Assembly: GCF_000165395.2 (NCBI RefSeq)
Contig: NC_010575.1
Location: forward strand, 1,721,001 to 1,785,000
Direction of reading: 5' to 3'
DNA: 64,000 nucleotides
Source of the DNA: Babesia bovis T2Bo
Lineage: Eukaryota > Apicomplexa > Aconoidasida > Piroplasmida > Babesiidae
This document shows positions 1-12,669 of this stretch, piece by piece; positions within the stretch are counted from its first letter, which is position 1; every line of letters begins with the position of its first letter. The notes beneath the pieces were generated by a model, which saw nothing but the letters and a program-made list of their open reading frames with translations, was not told where the DNA came from and ran no database searches. The position numbers and the translations under genes are program-made.

Positions 1-746
1 GCGCGAATAGTGGCATCCTCGTTCAAGAGGGCCTTGCCCAGTTCAGGAGTGTACCTATATAAACGCTGACCATTGACAAATTCATTTATAGGGGGTGTTG
101 CGATAAAGCCATCCAAGTGCGATGGCGCCTCTGATTGACTCAGAGTTGCAAGCAAATCTATACTGTGGTGATTCCAAAAGTCCTCAGCGGATACCACCCC
201 CTCCTCAACGCCATCAGCAGATAAAACCAATTGCTGATATAGTTGAGCTATATCTGGATTAGTTTCTAACACCTTTTTACGATTGTTTTGTATGGACTCG
301 TTCACAGGCTCCTTGGCCACTGGAGCTTTCACAGGTGCCGAGGCATCTTCGTCCTTCTTGGACGAACCAGGACCAGCAGTAGCTTGAGAAGTGCTTTCAA
401 CCTGTGCAGCAGCCCCTTGAGCAGAAATCAAACTGCAAAACGCTTCTAGAGTATCACGGTCATTGCCAAAATCAACAATTATCACATCCTTCTCCAATAT
501 ACTGGAATTCGATTCATCTGGACATTTATGACATAGACACACACACAATAACGTACCTTCCGCTAATTTAAGAGGACCTTCAGTAAATCGGATCCTGACC
601 TTAGCACTCTTCTTTGATTTCTCATATTTAAGCCATGTTGCAAAGGACCACTTAAAGGTACCCCCGGCAGCATGGAAAAAGAGAAATCCATCCTGTATGT
701 TATAGGTACCTTGTATACCATTAATAATAGCAACATTTGATGCCAT
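1..746 (-). CDS. TFB1: TFIIH core subunit p62/TFB1 (GTF2H1-like), 3' end cut by window
   Basis: Non-catalytic core subunit of general transcription factor TFIIH, acting in RNA polymerase II initiation and nucleotide excision repair in the nucleus. The gene starts at the ATG at 746-744. Exon 1 (746-557) encodes a PH-like N-terminus. A 39-nt intron (518-556, GT-AG) joins GAA-G to AT-GAA in frame. Exon 2 runs off the window. After a low-complexity Ala/Ser/Lys linker comes a BSD domain with the family pattern NPDIAQLYQQLV ... EEGVVSAEDFWNHH, followed by a segment NGQRLYRYTPELGKALL that matches the region after BSD1 in p62 (family knowledge). The N-terminal PH part is shorter and more divergent than the human one. 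It lies only about 50 bp downstream of the SPF30-like gene on the same strand. The C-terminal half of the protein is missing because the window begins here. Confidence 0.85.
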   Translation of the reverse strand, partial: MASNVAIINGIQGTYNIQDGFLFFHAAGGTFKWSFATWLKYEKSKKSAKVRIRFTEGPLKLAEGTLLCVCLCHKCPDESNSSILEKDVIIVDFGNDRDTLEAFCSLISAQGAAAQVESTSQATAGPGSSKKDEDASAPVKAPVAKEPVNESIQNNRKKVLETNPDIAQLYQQLVLSADGVEEGVVSAEDFWNHHSIDLLATLSQSEAPSHLDGFIATPPINEFVNGQRLYRYTPELGKALLNEDATIR

Positions 747-795
747 ATGTCTAATGCGATGTATATTAACAAGTGTCTAGTGTGTGACTGTGTGG

Positions 796-1933
796 CTAGA
801 AGCGTTCATTAAAATCAAACTTCTTCCGAGGGATGAATGAGTTGTGTAAAATGTTAGGAGCTAATCGCTCAGTGGATTCATCCGTGCTGCTGAAAATCGA
901 ACCTTCCCGCTTGCCAGTCATGTATCCACTTTTATTCTTGGCACCAGCCTGGAATGCATAACCACAGAGTCATGGACACCTACCTTCTGCTGAAACTTCC
1001 GCCAACTATTAGCACGTTGACTAGCCTCCGATTCCACACGTTCTGCCTTTTGCTGCTTCTTCAATGTTTGAACAAGCTTCTTCTTGCGTAGCTTTTCCTT
1101 CTCACTGTCACCCTGTTTAATAATCAGGTTTTCAGGAATCTTGTAACCAGCGGGAGTTATGATCTCCTTGACCTCTTTAGCCTTAGCGTCAGCACGTAAC
1201 CGCATACGAACCCAATCACGGCGAACTTCCTCCGAGATGTTGTAATCCTTATAAGTGATGACGTAGCCAGTCTCAGTCTCCCTGTTGACAACGGCATCAT
1301 ACCACCGCCTGTAACGTATAGATTAATACAGGACTACATACCCATCATCAGCATATAGAACCTGTACCAAGGAACCGACTTTACACTCCTCACTAGATGG
1401 AGGATCTATCAACTTCAGGTCCTTGGCAGCCAGACTGCACTGCTCACCAGTACCAACCAGTTGTATGATAACCTGGTCACTAGGCAAATTGCCCATTACC
1501 TGGATGATCTCACCATACTTGCGCTTTCCGTTGTAGAGGACCACGCATATACGGCCTATGAGCACAGTTAACTTGTCTATATGCGACATACCTAAAAAGC
1601 TATCGTTGCCACCAATATCCGAAGTAGCATCAGCAGGTTGAGGTGATGCAATACCACTGGATGGGAATATGTCACCCTGCTCATTTTGTTTCTTGTATTG
1701 GATCAGATCCTGCGTAAGCTGGATGACTTCCTTAAGATCTGATTCCAAGGCCTTGAGCTCATCATCACCAGGAGTTTGTTGCAATGCCTCTTGTATCAAT
1801 TGTAACTTATTACGATAATCGGCAAGCTTAGCCTGTAACATGTTAATCGTGGATATCAACGCGAGATATAAGTCGACATGTATATACACATGACACATAC
1901 CTGCAAATCCTCATAGGATTCCTGATTTTCCAT
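796..1933 (-). CDS. SMNDC1: SPF30-like Tudor-domain splicing factor (SMNDC1 homologue)
   Basis: Spliceosome-associated protein of the SMN/SPF30 family; the Tudor domain is known to bind symmetrically dimethylated arginines of Sm proteins. Four exons: 1933-1901, 1832-1342, 1308-984 and 948-796, with introns of 68, 33 and 35 nt, all GT-AG and frame-preserving. The N-terminus (MENQESYEDLQAKLADY) is a coiled-coil helix as in SPF30, with a KALESDLKEVIQLTQDLI stretch. The Tudor domain begins KVGSLVQVLYADDG and continues across an intron into RWYDAVVNRETETGYVITYK, a very close match to the SPF30 Tudor. A basic C-terminal tail (KLRKKKLVQTLKKQQK ... SRANSWRKFQQK style) and a final IPRKKFDFNERF end the protein, also typical of the family. 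The first exon is too short to be found as an ORF; it was placed from the donor at 1900 and the acceptor at 1833. Confidence 0.93.
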
Positions 1934-2199
1934 CTTTATATGGAAGTACGGGAAAATGTGTAAAGGATGAACATGGAATCCTTGAAGATCTGTGATGCAA
2001 GGGAGTGAAAAACATAGAATCACCCAAAAGGATGCAATGTGTTAGGCAAATGGGTTCAAATCTCCCATAAAGAACAAAGGATCAACACCCCTGCTAATTT
2101 TCTATATAGTTTCTCTGGGGTCAACAGAATACTTACACCACACACTTCGCACTTGTCCGCTCAGTCACTCACAACTTTTCATCTTCCTTCTATCTCAAA

Positions 2200-3565
2200 A
2201 TGGCAACTATCAAATCTGTTCACGCTCGCGAAATTCTCGGTAAGGCCTATTAAATCTTGATATATGCATTCAACAGACTCTCGTGGTAATCCAACTGTCG
2301 AAGTTGATATCACCACTGTTGACGGTCTCTTCAGAGCCGCTTGCCCATCTGGCGCTTCCACTGGTATCTACGAAGCCCTGGAGCTCCGTGATGGCGACAA
2401 GGATCGTTACTTGGGTAAGGGTGTGTTGAAGGCTGTTGCCAACGTCAATTCTACCCTCGCCAGTGGAGTTACCGGCCATGATGCCACCAGACAAAGGTGT
2501 TTGGATGACTACATGGTAAAAACTCTTGATGGCAGTGAAAATGAATGGGGATACTGCAAGTCTAAGCTAGGTGCTAACGCAATTCTAGTAGTTTCCATGG
2601 CTGCTGCCAGGGCCGCTGCTGCACACAAAAAGATTCCTCTCTACCAACACCTGGCTGAACTAGCTGGCAAACCAACCGACAAGTACATGCTCCCAGTTCC
2701 ATGCCTTAATGTCATTAACGGTGGTTCACACGCTGGAAACAGCTTGGCCATGCAAGAATTCATGATCCTTCCAGTTGGTGCTCCCAGCTTCAAGGAGGCC
2801 ATCCGCATGGGATGTGAAGTCTACCACAACCTTAAGAAGGTTATTAACGCCAAATATGGACAGGATGCTACTAATGTTGGTGATGAAGGTGGTTTTGCCC
2901 CCAATATCAAGTCAGCTGAAGAAGCACTTGACCTCTTGGTGGAATCCATCAAGAAAGCTGGATTTGAAGGTCAGGTCAAGATTGGTATGGATGTCGCCGC
3001 CTCAGAGTTCTATGTTAAGGAGTCCAAATCATACAATTTGGGATTCAAATGCGAAACTCCTAACATGAAGTCTGGTGCCGAGATGGTTGCCTACTACAAG
3101 GACTTGTGCCAGAAGTACCCAATTGTCTCTATTGAGGACCCCTTCGACCAGGATGACTGGGAAGCATACACCTTGATCACTAAGGAGATTGGAGACAAAG
3201 TTCAGATCGTTGGTGATGACTTGCTCGTTACTAACCCTAAGCGTATCCAGACCGCCTTGGACAAGAAAGCTTGCAACGCCCTCTTGTTGAAGGTTAACCA
3301 AATTGGTTCCGTAAGCGAAGCTATCGATGCCTGCGTCCTTAGCCACAAGAACAACTGGGGTGTCATGGTATCTCACAGGTCTGGTGAAACCGAAGATACG
3401 TTCATTGCTGACCTTGTAGTAGCACTCGGAACCGGTCAAATCAAGACCGGCGCTCCATGCCGCAGTGAAAGAAATGCCAAATACAACCAGTTGATCCGCA
3501 TTGAGGAAGAACTTGGATCACGCGCTTCTTACGCTGGTGCTGCATTCCGCACCTGTGCCCAGTAA
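2200..3565 (+). CDS. ENO: Enolase (2-phosphoglycerate dehydratase)
   Basis: Glycolytic enzyme converting 2-phosphoglycerate to phosphoenolpyruvate in the cytosol, Mg-dependent. Two exons: 2200-2239 ([13 protein letters not shown]) and 2277-3565, separated by a 37-nt intron whose removal gives the canonical [15 protein letters not shown] start. Seen in the sequence: the substrate loop ([15 protein letters not shown]), the catalytic Glu in [11 protein letters not shown], the metal ligands in [21 protein letters not shown] and [12 protein letters not shown], the catalytic Lys in [10 protein letters not shown], and the [14 protein letters not shown] loop. About 446 residues, normal for the family. 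It carries the five-residue insert EWGYC (in [13 protein letters not shown]), a relative of the EWGWC insert of plant and apicomplexan enolases. Transcription starts opposite to the SPF30 gene, so 1934-2199 is a shared divergent promoter region. All key residues are intact. Confidence 0.98.
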
Positions 3566-4330
3566 ATTTATGCTATGTACTAGTTTTATGATTACGAAAA
3601 CCTAATCTATATACAGACAAATGTCATAAATTTTCATGTCTTTAGCTATGTTGTATTTGGGAATAGATTTAGTTTTTGGTATGATCCGTGGGATGTACTT
3701 CGGATTTTGATCTCTATGGTATCTATAGTTTAATTCACCTAGTGTCATAGCTACTCCAAAAGTTATGTTTAACTGAATCGTATAAAAAATCACTCCATTA
3801 AAAGGAGTTCCATTGATTGTCTTACTTTATCTGTATAATTCAAAACTCCAGTATCGCAGGGTTATTGCTTGTTTTATTGAAGACTAAGTGAATAATCATC
3901 TAGGTTATAATTGGCGAGCACAGTTGAAGCACGTGGTACATCTATCTTATGTTAAGTGGCTGATATAAGTCAAATATATAGTGAAATTACTAGCTTTATA
4001 GAATGGTTTTATAGACCAATTTACTGATAAACTAGAATAAAAATTGTAATATGAATGAATTGTCTAAATTTTATGCCTTGTAAACATAGTGGTCCTTACA
4101 TGCTATGGTTGGTGTTACAGCCTCATGTAACTTTTCCATTCGTTATTAAGAACACCCATTAAGTTTAACAATGTTACATTGTGTCACATAATCAAAATTT
4201 CCGCTTTTCATCAACTATAATCATTAGCTTTCATCATACAAAACAGAATGTTTCTATTTATTTAGTTTTAAATGTACGTATAAATGCAATGCGTGTATAC
4301 ACGGTGATTGCATGACCATTCATTTCGCCA
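3566..4330. other. Gene-free AT-rich intergenic stretch
   Basis: About 765 bp between enolase and the next plus-strand gene. It should hold the enolase 3' UTR and the promoter and 5' UTR of the Cys-rich gene. The only open frame (3602-3793, minus) is 63 codons with no recognisable content. No tRNA-like cloverleaf, repeat array or mobile element was seen. Confidence 0.6.
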
Positions 4331-6355
4331 ATGAACTCAAGTGAATGTGCCACGAAACAATCCTCCAACAGCAACGAGTGCATGTGTGGTAGTCCACATT
4401 GTTGGATTACCTATCTAAGTAAACTTGATAAAAAAGACTTGCCTAATATCAGAATATCACGCTGTAATCGTTGCGAACCATGCATTGCAAAATATAACGT
4501 GATACTACATGGAGACTTACCTAAAAAGGAATTGAACGGGAAAGTTGAATACGATAAAAAGGTTTATATAAACAAGGATAAATTGGAAAAGACTGCACTA
4601 AAACACAATTTGAGTAGTTCCGAAGAAAGTAGTGCTAGGATATGCGATTACATTCAAGAAAAAGAAATTGACGCTGAAAAAGTTGAGCAGCCGCCGTGTA
4701 ACGTGGAAACAACGGAACATATCGACAAGCCTGATCGAATTTATCAACCTTTTGCCACAGAAATACCAACGAGTCAAGATAAAACTGTAATACCAAAGAC
4801 TGAAACCGTAGTTAACAAAGATGCAGAAAGGGTAAAGGACACCAGTGTCAACCTAGATAACATTGAAATATCAAAAGAAAGATCCTCATTCACAGAAACA
4901 ACAATACCAGATAGTCCTAAAACTATTGAGATTGTTTTAAAACCTTTCATTACATCCTTTGTTGATATAGATACTGGCGATATAACCGTAAAGGCTACCG
5001 AAGATAAAAGTATGATGACATCGGTAAAAGCAAACGACAGGACCTCCGAAAGTCAAGGCGGAATGGAATCGTCATGTGGAATACAAGACAATGTAAAGGT
5101 ACAACCCAAAATGACAATCAAGACCAAAATTATGGGACTCTGCGCAAGTCAAAGGCCTTCTACTCCCAGATATACCAATGATGCTCCTGCATCAAATGGT
5201 AACAGTAAAATGGGTCGTTGTAACTACGAAGTTAATATATCTACCAGAAGTCCTGGAGGGCGTACAAAAACAACAGAAAATAGTTCATCTAAAAATGGTG
5301 GAGCTACCACAGGACCGCTACGTAAATTCCCTAGTAACTCATCACATGCAAAGTGTAAACAGCAGGTTATAAATAGCATAAGTAGCCATTCAGTGGGTAC
5401 AGTCCTAACTAAATCTAGAGAAGATGAATATCGAAATGGTCGCGCAACCGTACCACGCAGGGCTAGTGGAGTTAAATCTAACAGAACAGGAACTACCGAT
5501 GAACGCCCTCCATGGAACCGACTCAGATCTTCAGATAGTCTAGAAATTGGTAAAGACGCATTGGTTCCCGTTAACCCCGGGGTATTGCGTCGACTTAGGA
5601 GTTCTAAAGGCAAATCTAAAACGATCACGAAACAACGCAGCATAAGCATCCAACCATGCGTCACCGAACGAGCATCTGATCTAAATGATTTGTCGGATAT
5701 GGAATCAAAGTCAAGAAAAAAGAAAACGAAGGGATTCAATATAGGAGCACTTGGTAGTTCCGCAATGGGTATAGAAGCTGATAAAGCTATTTACTGCACC
5801 TTCCGCGGAGTTATGTTACCACCCTCTCGTTCCAGGAAACATCAAACCAATCGCCGTGTTATTACAGCTGTTGATAATAGCAACAACCGGCCTTGTGAAG
5901 GCTGTTCAACAGGTTATTACCAACTGGATTACACTGAGCCTGATAGCGATGAAGAATTATACATTCCCGGATTACATCAGAATAGATGTTATGGAAATTC
6001 TAATGATACACCTGTTGCCACTAGACGTATTGGGTTAGGTATTTGCAAAGAATGTGAATGCCCATTAGACACAAATGAGTTGCCAATACAAACAGTACGC
6101 TGTTCCGCGGAAGAGGGTAATGCGTGCGAGTGTGGTATCAGTAACGATGTCAAACAAATAACACATTATGAGCCGGATCCATGGGATTGTTTAAATACGG
6201 CACCAGTACATGTATGTGAACACTGCTCTGGCCTTCCAGACGGTAGCATATGCCCTGGAACCTCAACATACAACCAATGGCCTTCTTCTACACCATTTCC
6301 AAACTACAATGCTGTATACAATATGCCAGAACGCCCTTTCATCATCTATAGATAG
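4331..6355 (+). CDS. Unrecognised Cys-rich protein, 674 aa
   Basis: Single-exon frame of 674 codons; I do not recognise the family. The N-terminal 50 residues carry clustered cysteines (ECMCGSPHCW, RCNRCEPCIAKY), and the C-terminal about 120 residues carry more (CEGCSTGYYQLDY, CKECECPLDTNE, EEGNACECGISN, HVCEHCSGLPDG), so both ends have CxxC-type pairs that could bind zinc. The middle 350 residues are Ser/Thr/Lys/Arg-rich and look disordered, with basic stretches such as KSRKKKTKGF. No signal peptide or membrane helix is visible. Codon usage looks like its neighbours, and an uninterrupted frame this long argues for a real gene. It is flanked by long AT-rich intergenic regions on both sides. 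Metal-binding or a cytoskeletal or pellicle role are possible, but neither is shown. Confidence 0.8.
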   Translation: MNSSECATKQSSNSNECMCGSPHCWITYLSKLDKKDLPNIRISRCNRCEPCIAKYNVILHGDLPKKELNGKVEYDKKVYINKDKLEKTALKHNLSSSEESSARICDYIQEKEIDAEKVEQPPCNVETTEHIDKPDRIYQPFATEIPTSQDKTVIPKTETVVNKDAERVKDTSVNLDNIEISKERSSFTETTIPDSPKTIEIVLKPFITSFVDIDTGDITVKATEDKSMMTSVKANDRTSESQGGMESSCGIQDNVKVQPKMTIKTKIMGLCASQRPSTPRYTNDAPASNGNSKMGRCNYEVNISTRSPGGRTKTTENSSSKNGGATTGPLRKFPSNSSHAKCKQQVINSISSHSVGTVLTKSREDEYRNGRATVPRRASGVKSNRTGTTDERPPWNRLRSSDSLEIGKDALVPVNPGVLRRLRSSKGKSKTITKQRSISIQPCVTERASDLNDLSDMESKSRKKKTKGFNIGALGSSAMGIEADKAIYCTFRGVMLPPSRSRKHQTNRRVITAVDNSNNRPCEGCSTGYYQLDYTEPDSDEELYIPGLHQNRCYGNSNDTPVATRRIGLGICKECECPLDTNELPIQTVRCSAEEGNACECGISNDVKQITHYEPDPWDCLNTAPVHVCEHCSGLPDGSICPGTSTYNQWPSSTPFPNYNAVYNMPERPFIIYR

Positions 6356-6816
6356 AAGAAGTTGATTAAGCATAATGCTTCGGTCAGTTACGGATACAAC
6401 TACGCTAGTAATAACCAATATGATAAACATAAAATGTAAGTTTTACCAACGCTAATTAAGTTTACCGTTGCTTTATAATACGCCAGTTACTTTATGATAA
6501 TGAGAAATTAGACGACCTAGACATGGATTGAATACTCATCATAAAGTCTGGATATATTAATATTCATTTCACGCACTCAATAACTAATTATTTACCATTA
6601 ATTTATTAATAATTTTATGAAAAAATATTGAATTATGGGATTCGGCATTAATTATTACACCGATACACATCACGTTGTTATATATTGTGACATTCATAAT
6701 TTTAAAGGATTCTAATCATGTTAATTAAAAAAATTCGCAACAAGCATAAAATATATAAATGTGTAGTAATCTACCGTTTATCGCCATTTTGGCCTTAGTA
6801 ACGGTGCATTACAAGG
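6356..6816. other. Gene-free AT-rich intergenic stretch
   Basis: 460 bp, strongly AT-rich with runs of A and T (around 6590-6740). It separates two plus-strand genes, so it presumably contains the 3' UTR of the Cys-rich gene and the promoter of the TFIIIC-like gene. No open frame or RNA gene is recognised. Confidence 0.6.
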
Positions 6817-9800
6817 ATGTCGTTTGATGTGTATGACTGCTGTCTGGAATTTCTGGCGTCACAATGTGATCTTGTAGTATTCGAACACCTTCTTTCAAGT
6901 GTTCTATCGGAGAATCAGCAGCCTGAGCTCGATACATCCTCTAAGGTAATATATTTATTATCAACTTTAATCTTCACGCTTCTCAGATAAACGTTTGGAT
7001 TAAATTATATCAAGATCCAAATGTATTGGTGCTTTCAGATCAACCAACTGATGTATTATATGAGCATCTAGATAGTCTGGCTTCATCGGAAACACAAGGC
7101 GTAACTCATGATGTGGAAAGTAGCAACGTTGATAATGCTGCCGAAGCTAATAGGGTCATTAACATCGCTAATAGGGTAGGAGAATCTTCGGAAGAATTCC
7201 TTATTTCGTGCGAACAAGCATTCGTGGATTATATCAACAAAAGTCGATTGAGCGTTTCTAATGCACTACGTATACAAAAGCTGAATTTGTTTCATAATGA
7301 AAGTTTAGTTCGGAGTTCTACTCGGTTCAGCATATTGATGGCTATAGCATCAAAGCGATATAATGGTATGTTGATTTTTTAGTATATATTACTTAATAGG
7401 TTATTGGCAACACGAAATAGTTCAAGATTTTGGGATAACACCAAAAGATCTCTTTAGTCATATGGTTCATTTGTCAAAGGCGTCGTTAGTATGCCGTGTT
7501 TCGGTCCCACAAGATTGCGTATCCCGCAAGCTGGTGTTAGAGAAGTATGAAGAACAGAAGGTAAAAAGTAAAGTCAAGGGCTTTCCTGACGGTGATAATG
7601 AAGCACGTCCGGGTTCGACCCATGTGGCCATATTATGGTTTCATACTCGTTATTTTATACTTGACCGACTTCCAGAATGGATCCAGGAGGTTTGCTTTAA
7701 TCGACAAAATGAGGATACTGATGCTCGTATGCTGCGAATACTAGAGGAAACGCCAAATCGTATAATAATGGAATCCGATTGGAAGGCTGCGTATTGCTCG
7801 ATTCTCTTGGAGAGCGTCCCGGGTTCACACCCAAATGTTGATAATCGCATGTTCGCCAAGAGTTTTTGGTCTTTTCGTAAATCACTTGAGAACAAGTGCA
7901 TGATCACCAGAATATTTGCTTGGTGTCCTCAGACTAACAGGTATGAGCGCTGCATAATTCCATATGCCGGTGCAAGTGATTTGGGTCTACCAGATCTAAA
8001 CGCTACTAATTCAAATAACCAGCATGTTATCGACCTACAATCGCAATCTTCTGGTAAGCCGGCAGCTACTACAAAGGATACATTGTCTCACAAACCAAAT
8101 CCACTCATATACCAGAGCCCCGATTTGATGTACGGACATACATTATCTGAGTTTATTTATTACCTGGTGAGGTGCCACCCAGAAGGTATTGGGATTAACG
8201 ACATTAACAAGCATTTAGGTCTGCCTTACAAGATGGCAACCAAATTAGTCACAGCAATAGAATCCAAAGGGATCTTCGTGAAACGGCCATACCGTGACGG
8301 CAAACTGCTCATGAATCTTTATTCAGTCTCACCGAAATTTGGTGACGCTCCAACTTTGGCACCTGAATTGAAGGCGAAAATGTCTGAAATAGCCAATAGT
8401 GAACCGGCGGAGTTGAGCATAGATACGGTTAATGTTGAAGCTAGTAATGTGGGTGCATCTCCAGGAGATCTACAGGCCATTAATGAAGGTAACGCTGAGC
8501 AACCTATCCAGGAGCGTTTGGGTATACCTCCAAAACCGATAATTGTACCGATTACTGGAAATCTAGAATATGATAAGTGGATAGCTGTACATAGGGCTGC
8601 TTTATCAAATGATGCATCATATGAAGCCTATTTCAATGATCTATTCGGTGTTAAATTTAATCTGCCCAAACAGTTAAATACGGCTATATTTCGCCGACGG
8701 ATGGTGTTATTAACTTTATACATTGAGCATTTTCATGCAGCTTCTTGCAATACCATATCGCTGATGTATGGTCACATGGATCCAAGTTACGGTAAGAAGG
8801 TTGACCGTAAGACTGTAACAAGGGTTGTTGACGTTGTTGTACAAGCCCGTGAACACATCCAAATAATGAAGGCTCATGAATTGGAAGGTGTTAAAATATC
8901 GATTTCAATCATTTTTGACTCACGTCACGTGGATGGTTTGGGCGCATACCGCCTTGTTAATGAGGATTTACAACGGAAAAGGCAATTATCATGTATGCAT
9001 GTATCCAACTTGCAAAGGCATGTCAATACATCTTTCAAGGGTCCAAGTGATTGTACGGGCGAGGAGGCGGTATCTTTAGCTACCCATTTTGAAACTGTCG
9101 TGGACAACGTTAAAATGGTCTCTACAACATTGGTAAAGGGCGTAAGCGTAACGAAGCAAGAAATGCCAACAAAGAACAAGACTAAAGTGAAGGCATTCAG
9201 CCAAAAGTCACTATCAACAAATGGCTACATATTCCCCGTGGTAACCCGTGTCAAGTGCTTACACAAATATCTTCTAGAAACGTGCCGCCCTAAAGAGCGT
9301 TATACGGCTCTACAGTTACTTCAGAGTATGCCAATCGATACTTATTTCCAGGTCATTGGTTACGGCCATCCTTTGAGAAATGTGCTTGATTTACTTGATG
9401 GCAATGTGCTACCAGTTCACATTGAGGATGGTTGTGCAAACATTCTGTATGGCTCCCGAAATAGACGCGCTCCTGTATATATTATTCGTCGTCTGTTGCA
9501 AATTCTAACTACATTGGGGCTGCTTGTTGTACATACAACTCCTGTGGATAGCTCCCAGAGTGTACTGATACCGGAATGCCACATGGAATGGGAGATAGTT
9601 ACTACGGTAAAGCTTTACAGTCTAACGGATCCTACTTCGGTTGTTGGAAAGTTTGAATTACCGCATTATTGTAATAAATTTTGGCAAGCACTGCAAGCTG
9701 AGGTTGATGCGTATATTGACTCTAACCACGATGATATACCTGCATCAATGCCAATACGTGAATTGTTTTTGAAGAAGAATTGGAAGCGTTCTGTGTATAA

Positions 9801-12659
9801 TGGCAATCTTTGTCGAGGTCACCTTGAAAGGACGGTTTCTGGATGGTTCCGGTCTATATGTCATGGTTTGGATCATAGAAAGCTTTCAAAAACCATGTAT
9901 ATGCCAGATTATTTGATTTCCATTATTTGCCAACGTCATAATATATCTCATGAGCAGCTGTTTAACTACATTACACATCGTATAAGGTCCGTTGGATCAC
10001 ATTCATTAAATATGAACGTTCCCGCTCACATTGTATCTTATGTCAAGGATATGAATAGCGATCGTGAATTCCTGTGGTTGGCTAAGTTTGTATTGGCCGA
10101 ACGTCTTTGTAATGCGATTTTCTATGATAAAGTATCCTCATGTTCTGCAACTTCATCGGATGGTCCTATAACTTGGGGATCGCTTCGCCAAAAGTTGATA
10201 GATGCTCAGATGACCTATGAAGAAACTACCAAAAGGCGACGGCTGAACGAAGATCGCACCAATGCTGAAGAACAAAGGGATGTTGCTGAAACAGCAAGTG
10301 AAAGCGAGCTTAAAAGCTTGGATACTACAGCATCAACACGTGGGCAATCATCTACTCTACATAATGATCCCGTTTCTTCACTAGATAATGGAGAGGAATG
10401 TGAGAAAGTATGGAAATTGGATAGAATATGGTGTATGCTATCCCTATTGTTCGATAATGAATTCTCTCCATCGGCATGCCGTTACATCTTTGACCATATT
10501 TTGGATAAGTCTGTTCTTTGTTTGCGTCTTATACGTCGTTTACGTCATTTAAGCTCGTCAGACGTAATGCATAGTGCAATGAAGTGCCATATTCCAACTT
10601 ATAGATGCATGACGAACAAACTTACCGTTTCAGACCCTATGAAGTGTTGTATGAAGAGCATGTTGTTCACCCCGGTGGTGTCGATGCGTCCTTGGTTCTT
10701 GCGAAATCTGCCGGAGTTGCGTCGTGGCCGTTCACTTTTACGTCAGTGGTCAGATAGTGGTTGGGTTGTTAGAACTAAGCAGACCTCAAACATATACACG
10801 TTGTTTCGCTTAAGCACACTAGCTAAAGTGAAGCTGTTTGGCAAGTTCAATGACCTCCACTTTACTGCCAAGGTCCTAGGATCCCACCTTTCCATGTATA
10901 CAGATGCTTTGGAGACCTTTGAAACGATAAACCCAACCCCAAAAGATGAGGTTGCGTTCCCCCCTGATAACGAGGACTACGCTGTAGGAACCCATGGTAA
11001 AAAGCGATCTTTACTACAAATGTCAAGCAGTATTGGGGCATCGAATCTACTTGGGCCAATCTCATGTTTACGCAATTGTGATGAGATGTCTATGCACGAT
11101 ATTTATGCTATGATGGATCACTATGTGCATGGATTTTTATCATTCAAACCTGTTTGGACGAAGGACAGCTTTTCCCAATCACTTCTTCCGAAGCGTCACA
11201 AAATATCGAATGACCGTCTGAATGACGGTGGGATATCTCGACATATAAGAGAGCTTACAAGTGATACCGCTACCATTGCATCGGTGTCAGTTGGATGTTC
11301 CATACCGAGTTTCGGACTGCCTGATGGATTGATTTTAGAGGATAAGTCTTTATGCAGTTCGATATCAGCTTGTGTCATAAATCATGAGATTGTCTGTGCA
11401 AGTTCATTTTCGGATGCTTTATTCCCTCCCGGATGCCCTTCTTCATGCCTGACTTCTCGTGTACATCATTTGTATCCTTTAATAAATCTTGAATATGCAT
11501 CTGACGCACGTCATCAATGGTGGTCATCATCTCAATACAAGCAATATCGGTTTCCTACAAGCATGCATACAACGCAAGCCGAGGATCATGCTCCTGGTAT
11601 TCCAGAAGCTGATGATACACGCCCTTCTGAGGAGTGCCATGTGAATTGCCTCACGCGGAAAGGTGACTTATCAGATTCGAATGGCCTACAGTCTCTTGTT
11701 ACTAAGGTTATAAGTGCTCTATACGGCCATAATAACGGTATGTTGGACCCTATGCTCCCGGATATAGACTCTTATCTATATGGAATAATACTGATTGTGA
11801 AATCATCTGGCAATTCTGGCATTCGTGAGTCTGACTTGTATTGCAAGTTTAGTGCGCCATTTATCAGTAGTGCAGAGAGTGGACATTCAGTACCTATGGA
11901 GATGTTGTCGCTTGTATGGACCCTTTTTAATGTGATGGTTGTCAGTGCTGAGGTATTACGATATATCAATCGCGTGGCCTCCAATGATGAATTCGTATAC
12001 TACTACTGGGATAAACACTGTGCTATATTTATCACCCCCGAACCTGTAGTAGCTGTGCGCCATTACGGTAAGCAAGCTAAAGGGGATAAAGATATGACTG
12101 TGCTGTCTTCCATATTCAAATGCCCGGAATATATTCCACCACTTTTCTGGTTGCTTTACGAGGAGTTCAGAGATCATTCATTGATATTGGAAGGTTCATG
12201 GTATGAGTCAAGTAGAATCTCAACGTTGCTAGAAAATGAAGATGAAATAAATCGTTTCAAGGCACATCGATTAAAATCACCCTTATGCTCATTCGTATCC
12301 CTCGATGGCCATTTGAACCGCTGTATGTTAGCATTTGTTATGCTGAAAATAGCTGCGCTATTAAAGAATGTTCCCGGTCAAACTGCAGAAGAGGTTAGTG
12401 TGTATGTGTGTGTTTCTGTCTAATAATGTTTCAGGTCTGGGAGAAACTGGTTCTTTTTGACCTCTGTGAGGTTAGGACAATATTAGAAGGAATGTCTTCC
12501 ATTGGCATATGCCGTAGATTGCTGACGGATAGATCGATTCTTCCCAATTCTTCCTTCAGTGGTGTAGTTAACCCTCCTCCATTACTAACCTATTTCCTAC
12601 TAGAAGAGTGTTCTTGGTTACACAAATTTAGCCCGGTTTTACTACCGTATAGGAATTGA
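6817..12659 (+). CDS. TFIIIC largest-subunit-like protein (GTF3C1/TFC3 B-block binding)
   Basis: Large protein, about 1908 residues, similar to the B-box-binding subunit of RNA polymerase III factor TFIIIC, which recruits TFIIIB to tRNA genes. Four exons: 6817-6945, 6987-7365, 7400-12393 and 12435-12659; introns 41, 34 and 41 nt, all GT-AG and frame-preserving. Joining exons 2 and 3 gives NGYWQHEIVQDFGITPKDLF, a winged-helix of the B-block type (strand and helix pattern of GxxQxxLxxxLGIxPKxxF). A second winged helix is at roughly residues 400-480 (SEFIYYLVRCHPEGIGINDI ... LGLPYKMATKLVTAIESKG), as in GTF3C1. Much of the rest is weakly conserved, with Ser/Glu-rich linkers near codon 1120-1180 and a third helix-turn-helix-like segment near the C-terminus (YLYGIILIVKSSGNSGIRES). 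The family call rests on the winged helices and the length. The Maf-type gene begins 10 bp after its stop codon. Confidence 0.75.
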
Positions 12660-12669
12660 TATTTACAAG

